Of a DNA stretch of 64,000 bases, positions 46,118 through 56,291 are shown in pieces. The notes under the pieces are model-generated. The model had not been told where the DNA came from and did not search any database. It saw only the letters and a program-made list of their open reading frames with translations. The stretch is from Udeniomyces pyricola. Lineage: Eukaryota; Basidiomycota; Tremellomycetes; Cystofilobasidiales; Mrakiaceae. The stretch covers positions 630,841 to 694,840 of the forward strand of contig BCIK01000002.1 in NCBI GenBank assembly GCA_039545295.1, given 5' to 3'. Both the position numbers and the translations under genes were made by a program. Each line of letters begins with the position of its first letter. Position 1 is the stretch's first letter.

Positions 46118-48076
46118 TTAGCTGTCCTGGGAGTCCTGCATAAGGAACTCTTCAAACTTCTCGAGTCGGGCCTTTTCCTCCTTTGCCAGCTCTTCCTCAT
46201 CTTCGACGCCCGGACCATCGACACCGGATCGACGGTATTTGGTTCGATTGTCATGCAGGAAGGCTTCGATCCTGCGTTGAGCAAAGTATCGATCTGGTAA
46301 GGTGATAGCATCAAACAAGCCGGCAAAGAAAAAGAAGAAGAAGAAGAACGTATGAGCTCATCCTGACCAGTCATAGACGATCATCCAGCCCAAGAACGGA
46401 CTGCGGGCGAAATCAAGTGAAACAGGAAACGTACTGTTGAATTTGAGCACACAAGCTCGGGCCGCTATGGGATCTTTGAACTTGACCGTCATGACGCCTT
46501 CTTCCTCTTTCTGCCCAGCCAGAATAAGCAGCGATCCCATGAGGACATCCGAGGGTATGGTTGAGTCAGCTCAAGGATCTGACGGGAACCAATAACGTCA
46601 TCATCTCAGCATCAGACCAAAGCACCAGGAACTCACGTCAAAGATGGTAACGGATGTGACCTCGCCCATGCCTTCTGCCTCTTCCCGAACCTCTTCTTTG
46701 AGATCGATGAGCAAAGTAGCGTCTTCTTCGAGCTCCTCGAGAGTGAACATGTGCTTCAAAACGACCAGCCGAGCGTTGGATGGTGGAAGTTGGGCCGGTC
46801 GGGAGGTCGACTCTGTATCCGATGTGTCGGAGCTCGAATCCCAATCAGTAAGCTTGCTGAAAGGTTGAAGAGGGCAAGGGTATGTGTGATCAGTCAAAGA
46901 AAAATGAGGGAAAGTCACGAGATGGCATGGGATGGAATACGCAGCAACCGCGGAAGAAACATGGACCCAACGCGACTTACTTCTCCATTCTCTTCATCCT
47001 TCGGTTGAGCTCCTTCTTTTCCTCCTCGGTCAGCCTCTTCTTCTCCTTCTTGGTCTCTATCACCTGACCGTCTTCTCCGACCTTCTTCTCGGTATCTCCC
47101 CACTCGGCCCTGCGAACCTTCATCCTGCCCTCGCCTGTGCTCCCAAGCCTAAGTTCCGTGTCGTCAAGGACCGTGATGGCAAGCTCGACGCTGGTTTCTT
47201 TGTAGTACATGACGAGTGCCTCTCCTTTGAACCTGCCCGTCGCCTCGTCGTTGTACATGTTGATTTTGGGCGTGTTTTGGGGCGTGAGAAGGATGATGCC
47301 GCATTTGGAGAAGACGGCGGCGAGCTCTTTCGCTGTAGTGTCGAGGGGAAGGTTTGTGATGTAAACGGCCGTGGACTTGCGAGGCGGCTTTGCCGGAGGG
47401 ACAGCAGAGTTGGTTGAGGTTGTATTGGGATCGTTACTAGAAGAGGAATCTGAAGGGTTTGCTCTCGCACGTTTTGCCTTGACTGCTTTGGCGGTTGCAG
47501 GGGTGGAGGACGTTGATGCCGTGTTAGACGTGTAGTCTACCTCAGCCTTCACTTTGCGCTTCTTGTCTCGGGCAAGTACGGGTGCGGCTGGAGTCTGGGA
47601 CGAGAGTAGGCGTCAGTCAGTGACGTTGGCATCAAGTTAGCTCGGACGAATATATATGAGAGTATCCAGACTAGTGAACGAAACGTACGTTCTCGTCGAC
47701 TCCCTGAACGGAATAGGCTGCTTGTTGAGCCTTGATAGCTTCCTCGTCGAGCTAAGAGAAGATGAGAGACAGTGGTATGTGCCATCAGCAACCAATTTCT
47801 ATGGTGTTTGAGCGAAACGAGCTCCGAGGATGGGATTGCATCCCCAAAAAGGCCCAGACAGCAGAGGAAAGAGTTACTCACGATAGGGACCCACTTGGCG
47901 ACCGTCTCGTTCCACTCAAACTCGTTGCCTTGTTCGTCTTCGTATTCCCATTTGTTGGAGACTTTGCTGTAGTGAATACGAGGATCGGCGGCAAAGGTGG
48001 CGGATGGGTCGGCATGAGTCGTAGAAGAAGAGGCGGCTGCGGTGGATGATTCGTGGTGAGAGGGAGCGGATGACAT
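46118..48076 (-). CDS. Tat-SF1/Cus2-type U2 snRNP splicing factor
   Basis: Predicted nuclear splicing factor that remodels U2 snRNP. It starts at the ATG at 48076-48074. The N-terminal module reads NKWEYEDEQGNEFEWNETVAKWVPI, then LDEEAIKAQQAAYSVQGVDEN (exon near 47755-47693) and PAAPVLARDKKRK, the typical opening of Tat-SF1 proteins. The first RRM is in the exon near 47595-46980: AVYITNLPLDTT and the RNP1-like GRFKGEALVMYY. A Lys/Glu-rich linker (KKEKKRLTEEEKKELNRRM) follows. The second RRM starts LVVLKHMFTLEELEED and includes MTVKFKDPIAARACVLKFN (46500-46440). The last exon, RYFAQRRIEAFLHD...EEFLMQDSQDS, stops at 46118. Domain order and spacing match the family. It ends tail-to-tail with the Mug190-like gene, 230 bases away. 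Confidence 0.87.
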
Positions 48077-48651
48077 GGTGATGGTTGCAATTGGGATGAT
48101 GGATACGAAGGGAGATCTAGATGCGACGACCGAAATGTTAAACGTTGGGTGTAATCGGATATTGGATGATCGAATTGGTTGACCAATTGTAGTCATCATG
48201 AATATAATCTTGATAATTCACGTATAACCCTTGATAATTACTTGGACGTTCATGTGCAGGATCATATATGCATCATGTCTACCGCATATACATGATCCCC
48301 TGCTTCAATGAATCGAGTGCATGTACGTGGGACGAGATAACATACATGCACCCGTCTGCAGCCTACATTGACTCGTTACCTTTTTCGACGTTCGATCTTA
48401 TCCAACTTAGTACAGCGGCCAGTACTATGCATCTTGATCGATAGTCTTGCTCGAGATGGCCCATCGCCATCAGGGCGAGTTCCGACCGTACGTCGCAATC
48501 GCTGCATGTGATCTGGCTGACTCAGTGCTAGTGTCTGCATGCAAGCTCAAAGCTGCGCATATATATGCAGACATATGCAGCGACAAAGGTATGCATACAT
48601 CGGTGGCCAAACAAATGCGAGGCGCATTCACCTGCACCGTGGGAAATCTCG

Positions 48652-48751
48652 CCCAGGACTTTCCTGGGTCAGGCCATCCCGCCTCAGGTTTCGATAGGGT
48701 CAACCGGAACCAGGATAGTCTTGGGTCACTTTTACCCAGGCATTTCCTGGG
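48652..48751. repeat. Three 17-base dyads, CCCAGG-N5-CCTGGG type
   Basis: Perfect copies lie at 48652-48668 (spacer ACTTT) and 48735-48751 (spacer CATTT), with a two-mismatch copy at 48709-48725 (ACCAGG-ATAGT-CTTGGG). Two are followed by TCA and one by CCA. A fourth site is listed separately. The regular spacing suggests a protein-binding site or relics of one repeat; neither is proven. Confidence 0.6.
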
Positions 48752-49731
48752 CCAAATTGTCATGACAGCACTCGGGTCAACTTGCATCAGACAAGACCTG
48801 GGGACGCGAGAACCAACTCGTTTGGTTCAGCTTCGCACCAGTCTAAGCCTGGCAGAATCTTTCCCAGCTTCATTGGGTCAATCAAATTCGTCTGCATCGT
48901 ACAAGTACAAACAGCAGTTCGATAGCAAAAAATTGAAGAAAAAAAAAACAAGTCGTGAAGCAAATTTGATCAATCGATTGCAATCGCTTCACAATGCCCC
49001 CTAGTTCCCCAACGATTAATACTTTTTTTTCTCGAAGAACTTCGCCGCACTGCCGTACTTGTGGAAAATCCCCTAGTCAACACCAAGCTGCCAAACATCG
49101 CTCATGACGTCGCCATAGCGATATATCTGTCACTCCTTGCCACCACAGAGGTCAGAGGTCCACTCTCTGCACGGCACCTGCCACCTTCCACCGGCCACCC
49201 TCCACCCTTCAATCTCTTGCCCGCGTTTATTTGTTCCATCTCCGCTCTCTCGACCTTTCACCCGACCCATCTCTACAGATCACGACAGGATAAGAACCGA
49301 TTTTTCCTCAACTTTCTCATCTTTCTCGTGTACGGGTGACCTGTGATGACCGATCGTCCCATAGATTTTGCCACACCTATCTCGCGGAATGTACGATGTC
49401 TCGTCCACAACGGTTCGTACCATCTTGTCATTTCTCGCTGCTCTGACTCTTGGTCGTCCAACCATCATTGTTTGCCGTTACTCACAATACATGGCTCATG
49501 CACGGACGAGGACGAGGCGAACTTGGTCAGGAGGTGTACGTGTACATTGTTCTCTCAAGGTTCGCTTGCTGTCCCTCATATAATTGTGCGAGCTCTTTAG
49601 ATGTCTAGTTCTTTTGTTGTGCTATGTAATGTGTTTGTTCAATATATTGTGTTCTTCGCATCGAGCATCTTCGCATTCTGAGTGAATTTTGAGTGCACGA
49701 AATGAGAATTTTTGTTATCTGGTTCAGCCTT

Positions 49732-49748
49732 CCCAGGAAAGGCCTGGG
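49732..49748. repeat. Fourth 17-base dyad, CCCAGG-N5-CCTGGG
   Basis: CCCAGG-AAAGG-CCTGGG followed by TCA, the same architecture as the cluster one kilobase to the left. Confidence 0.6.
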
Positions 49749-50339
49749 TCAAAACACCCCGCCCATTACCCACAATGCTGTACGTCGTATACGTAGCAGC
49801 TATACTCATGCAGTGTTGAAATTCAACATGATATTAAAGGAGAGATAACACATATATTTGTCAGCAGTAATAATAGTATCGACACTACAATCAGGGACTT
49901 TTACGTCGGAGCGCTGAATCTGATGATGAGTGATCTGGTAGTTCCTATCACCGTCGCACTGGTCTCCCCACCCACTCAAACACCGGTCCACCTTTTCCCT
50001 CGCCAGCGTCGATGGCGTTCCTCCTACCTGGTACGTTTGCTCGCTTCCCTACTCGCTCCAGGCCAGGCCGATAAGCTCTCGTGAGATCACTCTCACCGAT
50101 GCTTGAGTCGATAGGCCGATCCCACCAGCGCTCCCTCGCCTCAGCCTGGGGATTTCTCGCCTTTCCGAGGGCATGGGGAGTGGCTCCCGTCAGCTGGTCC
50201 ATCCTTCCCCCCCCCTTTTGCTCCTTCTTGCCCTCCCTTCCTCTGGAATCTCCCACTTTTTTTAGTCCTTTCCGACGTTGTTCCCGTCTTGCTACGCCAC
50301 ATCCTCTCGTTTGTATTACCATCTCATCGACCTGTCTGA

Positions 50340-53300
50340 ATGCCATCTACTTCCGAATTACCGCTATCCGATGGTGCTGACCCAACATCACCAACCGAGC
50401 TCCTTATCCATCTTTGGCGGTCACACTTTTGGCCCATGCCCCTTGCTGGTCCTCCTCTGCCTTCATCTGCTCGATCCTACCCATTTCCCACTCGTACTGC
50501 TGTTATTCCACCAATAACCATCGTCCATCGTTGCGGAAATCTCAAACTTGCGCCAGGACAAGTTAGAGAAGACACGTCGTCGCTGCCGCGCGCCTTTTGG
50601 TCGCTTCGAGGCGGATGCCCCGTGGAGGTCAAGGGGCAAGGCCATGGCAGCTCTAAGCAGATTGCATACTATCCCGCATATCGTGCATTCGGCAGCCATC
50701 ACAGCAGCTACGGCAGCATCAGCACAACTGGGAGCAGTAGCTGTCATAGTTGACTGGCCATATAGCACTCACTTCAACGGCGTTTAAACTTTTTTGCCCC
50801 CAATCACAATTCTTACTCCTGCCAAATTTTACATGTATATGTGCTGATATACTCTTCACGTTTTTTCGTCCCTAGCCTGGCAGTCTAGCTACTTGGAGCA
50901 TGATTCTGACCGCGATCCTAACGATTCGCCTACATCCGGTCCCTTACTGTTCCGGCTCCACGGCGACGTCATTCATCTCATCTTCACCTACTGCTCCGCC
51001 CGCTCCATCGCTCAGCTTTCTCAAACATGTCGCTACCTGCGCGACAGCATCGCCGAGTGGCAAGGCTTCAACTCGGTCGCTGTCGTTACCCTCGATAACA
51101 AAGCGGGCGGCGAGGAAGATAGCTATTCCCTCATCCAGGCCAAGGACCATGCACACATCAAGGGCACCACAGGGACGCTTCCTCCTCATTACCGCGCGAC
51201 CGAATCGATCCAGATCGGCTCAAAGCTGTATCTGCCTGTCTTGTCAGAGAGTCCCAGCTGCTATGTCCTTGATGTAGAGGTCCTGAACTGGTCGAAGTCA
51301 GCCCATCTCTTTCCAGTCCACATGCATGACCTTTCCCAGCCAGTTACTTACTTCTTTGATGCCCCTGATTGCATACGCATTCACCTCCTACCAGACATCC
51401 ACTTCATTTGGTTGATCCCACTGCTCCGCCGACAACTTCACCTCCGTCACCTTCCTTTGAAAGCGATACATTGGCCGACAACGCGTCGATAACCAACCCT
51501 TCATCTTGGCCTTCACAGTCTCCCCTACTGGTTAATACGACACCACCATCTCCTTCCGTTGCATCCGGAAGCACTAGCTCATCCTACTCTCGACAATTCA
51601 CGGAAGAAAACACCGCTTACGCCTATGATTCCAGCCAACACATTGTCGGTCCCGTTACTGGATTCATTCCTACAGTAGGCGACTCGCCCATGCTCTTTGT
51701 GTTTGGCGGAGTTCAATTGAAACCGTCGCTCTCATCAGATTCAACACCACCCAATTGGTCCACCACCGACGATACCCTGCCCCATCATCCGCCACCATCC
51801 CCCCAAAGCTCGAGCTATGTGGAAGGCGAGCTTCGCTTCGACAGCAAGACTGAGAGCTTAAATGCTCTTTTCTCGATTGACACCAGCAGCTGGCAGCTTC
51901 GAGATCTCAAAGCGGCTGCTCAACAGATGAATCTAAAGGAGCCCCGAGAGGGTGGACAGCAAGAAGCTTCGCCTGGCGAGAAGAGGTCCATTCTTTGGCC
52001 CTCCCCGAGACGAGGGCACTCAATCAACGTTTTACGAAAAAAGTGGCTGGTCGTGTTTGGTGGTCTGACGTCGAAAGACTCTGTTGGTCAGTCAACCTCG
52101 CCTGGCCATCATGGCTTTGTCATTGATCCGATACTGACGTTAGGGATTCCCCTCCTATCTTCCGTTTTCCGCTTGTTCAGGTGAAAATGAGGGTAAGTCT
52201 TACGTCTTGCACAGTCTTGTAAGCTTCGGGAGGCTCGCTGAGCGCTGATTGCCCTTGACCTTATCGAACTTCATCTTATCGATCTTCATCGTGTCCATCA
52301 GTCTGGATCTGTGATCTCGTCTCGATTACCTGGTCCCGACCTGAGGTTTCCGGAAGGCCGCCGGCACCAGTTTTTGCCCACGCGACGTCTCAGCTCCAAG
52401 ACGATATTTGGATTTTTGGTGAGACTCTTGTTTCTCAATTGTATCTTATCATGTACTCCACAGGCTAATTATCATTTTTCTATTCTTTATTTTGCGCTTG
52501 TGTGTGATACTTCAGGTGGCGCTCAACAAGACCATCCGTCAGTCTGATCGACTGAGTCCGGCCGCGCGATCAGAGGCGACAGTGCGGTTCCATCGAGCAT
52601 TTCCTTTTTTGTTTGGCCACTGACCGGCGACCCCACGCGCTCCTGTCCCCGCTTGCTTTCGCTTCCAACAGGACCGACTACACCTTCGATTCTTTGGCCC
52701 GCCTTTCTTGCAGAGGATTCCCTGCCGAATGGTCGTGGTACGTCTACCAAGCGTCGGAAGACTACGCCTTTGCTCGCTCTCGACGGATCAACCGACGTCG
52801 TCGCCGTCAATCAAATCAATTGCGTGGTGATCTGGAGGATACCAGCTCAGGCTCAGGTCCAGGCTCAGGCGATGGTGGAAGCTCGGACGCAGCTCCCAGC
52901 TCACTTGGCTCGAACACATCCTCCCATCCGCACGTCTCAGCGCAACCGATACTCCATCATCCCCACCATCTTCAACACGTTCGACATACTCATCCTCCTG
53001 GCGACGCATCTGATTCCCAAAGTCATGTCCATCATCATCCCCGCTCGGATTCCTCCATAGTTTCGACATTGGGGCTGTCTTCCATCGACGAGCACATGGG
53101 CTCAAGCTCAGCTGAGGCAGAGGGTGGCGTCTCGTCAGGAACGTCGGACGATCTTAGTGGAGGCAGTCATAGTAGCACTGGCATCGAGACGACTGGAACG
53201 AGTCCATTTGAAAGAAGGAATGCTACCATGCTCTCTCTAGGTCCCGACAAACTTGCCATCATCGGCGGGATGACCATTGAAGATGGACACGACGCCCGAA

Positions 53301-55093
53301 CTGGAGACGTTTTCGACGACTTTTGCGTGAGTTTGGGTCTTTTGAGGTTCTAGCCTCGGTTTTTTTTTTTTCACTGACAAACATTGAATTCTATAAACCC
53401 GGAATCTTGTGTGTGCTCTGCAGACCTATAGTCGTGGCATTATTGACATATTTGGTGGGCACATCTCTCCGTTCCTTCGTTCTCTCCCTCTTCTTGTCTT
53501 ACGATCGGCGATCGCACGCTTCGTGGTGTTCATTTGTGATCTACGAGTTGAACATTGCTACTCATCTGCTCAATGTTCTTCGCCCCTCTTCAGATACTAC
53601 CCGCCATCATTGGTCCAAAATCCGCCCGGCAGGTGACAAGGCCAAGGATACCCGACTTTTCTTCCTCGAAAGTCTATACTGCAAGATGCCTCCCTCAGCC
53701 ACCTCAATGTTCACTGGCTGGCAAATTTTTGTTCAGGGCAAAGCGTACGACTTTGACGACATCACCGTGACCGTCGCCGAACAGGACGGCGTGGCTCACG
53801 AGCGCTCGCCTAGGCAAGCATTGGGACACACCCAAAGTCCACATGGCAGCCCGCAAATTAGTTCGGACTCCCCTAGCTCTGGTCCTCCGAGCGTCACCGA
53901 TGACATGACTGACAAATCTCCGGTCTCGCCAAGGTTTATGCCTTCTCTTGTATCAGCTTCCCTTGCCGATAATCGAGAGCCCTCGGCCAACACGCTCACT
54001 TTTCCACTCAGGTATGCTCTGCCCCGCATCAACTCCGACATTCCATTGTCCGATTTCAATCCAGGGACTCGATCTCCCCCATATTCTGCCGCTTCACCGC
54101 CACCATCCTCATACCACGCTCATCCAGAACACCCTCCCGCTATATCTGCGCCTTTCGCTACATCTTCTCAGCATCAATACAACGTTCCACTTTTCTTTGC
54201 TCAAAATCACCATATACCGATGATGCATTTGCCTTTGCCTCTGCAACATCAGTTTCTCCCTTTAGCATATCCCCCACTAGAATTCCAACCCTATCCACCA
54301 ATTGCATACCCACTTCCCCCTGCTCTTCCTATGCACTACTCTCAGCCTAATGCGATTTCTCAGCCCCTTTCCGTACATGCCAGACCCTTCATTCCCCAAC
54401 ATCTCCGCTTCTCGACATCGCCCACAACTGCTGTCACCCACACGTCAGTCTCTGCAAATGAGCGACCCTATCCTCGAGCCCAAAACCCGCTCACGATACC
54501 GCTGTTGGGCCAGCAGCCCCCATCAAATACTGAGCCTAGCCATGCCGGTCAAGACGAAGCGGGCGGCTCCTCTGACAAGGACTCAGACGGCTCTGCCGAA
54601 GGGACTATTGGTATCTGTGGGTTGAGATGCCTCCAAATCGAAGACAACAAAATATTTTTCACACTAAAAAGTCTTGACCATGTCAACACATTTGCTCCTC
54701 CAGACAGACGAGATGGCTGTTTCGCCTCGGTCTCGATCCATGCCCGAATCGCTCGCGACATTGGTGTCGTTTCGGATCAAGGCTCAAGCAGCCGCTTAGA
54801 GTCGAACCCGGGCGCACAGAAAATGGACTCACGAACATCTCAAACGACAACACCCCATCACTCCTCCCAGTCATTTCAACAGATGTTGACGACAGATTCG
54901 GTTGATACGTCCAGTAGTGGCCAAGGCTCGGCCAACTACGACCATATGCTACAGCTGGTGCCTTTTAGGGTGCGTCATCTCATTGGTGGCTTTATCCTCC
55001 CTTTGAGCGCGTGTTTACGGTTTTCCTTCTTTGATGTTCTCTCTCGCGCGTTCGTACACTCAGATCACAACTCAATTTATTGTGTTCCTTTGA
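50340..55093 (+). CDS. F-box-like and kelch-repeat protein with long disordered segments
   Basis: Probable substrate receptor of an SCF ubiquitin ligase or a kelch scaffold. Exon 1 (ATG at 50340, to 50748) joins in phase to exon 2 from 50876. Exon 2 encodes an F-box-like segment, LHGDVIHLIFTYCSARSIAQLSQTC. Kelch blades follow: MLFVFGG (51700), SPRRGHSINVLRKKWLVVFGG (52010-52070), VWICDLVSITWSRPEVSG with PVFAHATSQLQDDIWIFGG (52310-52530), and LAIIGGMTIEDG (53255). Between the blades is a Ser/His/Pro-rich insert at about 52800-53220. After a splice near 53326-53424 a very long Ser/Pro/Tyr/His-rich region covers about 53450-54960. A last 30-base exon, 55064-55093, ends ITTQFIVFL. The frame shift at about 51310-51400 requires an intron that I could not place. 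Exon 1 is the least certain part. Confidence 0.65.
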
Positions 55094-55537
55094 GCCGATG
55101 AAGTCGTGCGACCCTGGGATACCCAAACAAGCTCAAGCCATCCATCATCCCACTTGCCTCTCGATATCGTCCACCATCTTTCGAACTTTTATCTGCATTT
55201 GTCTCTTGATTATGAGGTTTGATCGACCTAGAATATACTTTCCCGCTCCTCGCTATCTCCTGATCCTGTCGTCTTTGCATTGATCTGTCTCAATCGTGAA
55301 AGCATCTCGAACACACCTTGACCCCCCCCCCCTTTGTAATTTCTTCTTGTCCTCTTTCTCCCTTCCCTTCCCTATTCCTTCTCGTCTCCTGATCTAAGCT
55401 CATCCACATGATTACGCCTTATCTGTCAATCTTTATCTTACGTTTCGTCCCATATCTTGCTTTACGTGCAGCATCTCGCCTCTGTTCCACAAATACACAC
55501 ACCGCGTCCTACTATCACGACCTAGCACCGTGTTCTC

Positions 55538-55576
55538 TTTTTTTTTTTTTTTTTTTTTTTCTTCTTTTTTTTTTTT
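55538..55576. repeat. Poly-T tract
   Basis: Two T runs separated by CTTC in the convergent intergenic region. Length may be unreliable. Confidence 0.85.
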
Positions 55577-55767
55577 ACTTCCTTGCTTCATCGTCACTTA
55601 GACCTGTCTTTGCTCTCCTCAACCTTTGCTGCTATTCTTTTGCTTGGGTCGTATCCTTCGTTTCTCTTTTCGCACATGATACGACACGCGTGATGTCCGA
55701 CCGTAACCGAAAGGGCGAGGCCAAACGAGGAGAAGCTACGAGAGAAGCAAAAAAAAAATGGGTTTGA

Positions 55768-55796
55768 AATATATATATATATATATATATATATAT
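55768..55796. repeat. (AT)n microsatellite
   Basis: Uninterrupted AT dinucleotide repeat in the convergent intergenic region. Confidence 0.9.
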
Positions 55797-56291
55797 GACT
55801 CGATGACCGGACGGAAACAGCAAGGAAAGATGCGTATAACATGTACAAGCACCGACCCTGATATGACTTCTTAAAGGAATCCATTGGGTTGGGTTCAAAA
55901 GAGAAAAGAGAACCCCCTCTCCCCCCACCCCTTTGTTCTTCTTTTTTCTTCTTTTCATTTTTTGAGATGAAGATAGATCTGACCAGGGAACGATGATGAC
56001 GGAAATATTGAAGATGCGTGTGACGTGAGTGAAATTAGACGAGAAACAGAACGTATGCAAAGGTATACAGAGATATATATGTAAAAAGGTGGAAATCAGG
56101 GGCGGCAACTTCAGCCAGAGAATGCGTGAAAAGATCGAGAAGGAATGAAAAGGACCGGGGCGAAGAAAGAAAGCACGAGAAAGAGGGTAGTAAGTACAAA
56201 AAGGAAAAAGAAGAGATGGTTCATTCTCTCAGATCACCCCCCCCCCCCCCCCCCACCCTGCCCTTTTTTTCTTCTTCTTCATTTCCTTCTT

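Larger units (their letters stand above)
48077..50339. other. Long intergenic region with four 17-base dyads
   Basis: About 2.26 kb without a gene I can support. It holds the promoter of the Tat-SF1-like gene on the left, with CATATATGCATCATG at 48263-48277. A cluster of CCCAGG-N5-CCTGGG dyads (48652, 48709, 48735, 49732) follows, with A-rich sequence near 48930-48955 and poly-T at 49022-49031. A 185-codon frame at 48447-49004 has no recognisable protein and no ATG-led structure that I trust. Confidence 0.4.
55094..56291. other. Convergent, low-complexity intergenic region
   Basis: About 1.2 kb between the 3' ends of the kelch gene (+) and Mip1 (-). It holds poly-T runs (55538-55560 and about 55564-55576), an (AT)n run (about 55768-55796) and a poly-C run (about 56238-56254). 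These form natural 3' boundaries; no gene was recognised. Confidence 0.5.

Noticed and set aside
46932..47417. 161-codon plus-strand frame
   Set aside because: Antisense shadow of the first RRM exon of the Tat-SF1-like gene, which has clear domains.
48447..49004. 185-codon plus-strand open frame in the long intergenic region
   Set aside because: No recognisable domain; composition looks like random sequence, ends in a poly-Lys stretch from an A-run, and it overlaps the dyad repeats.
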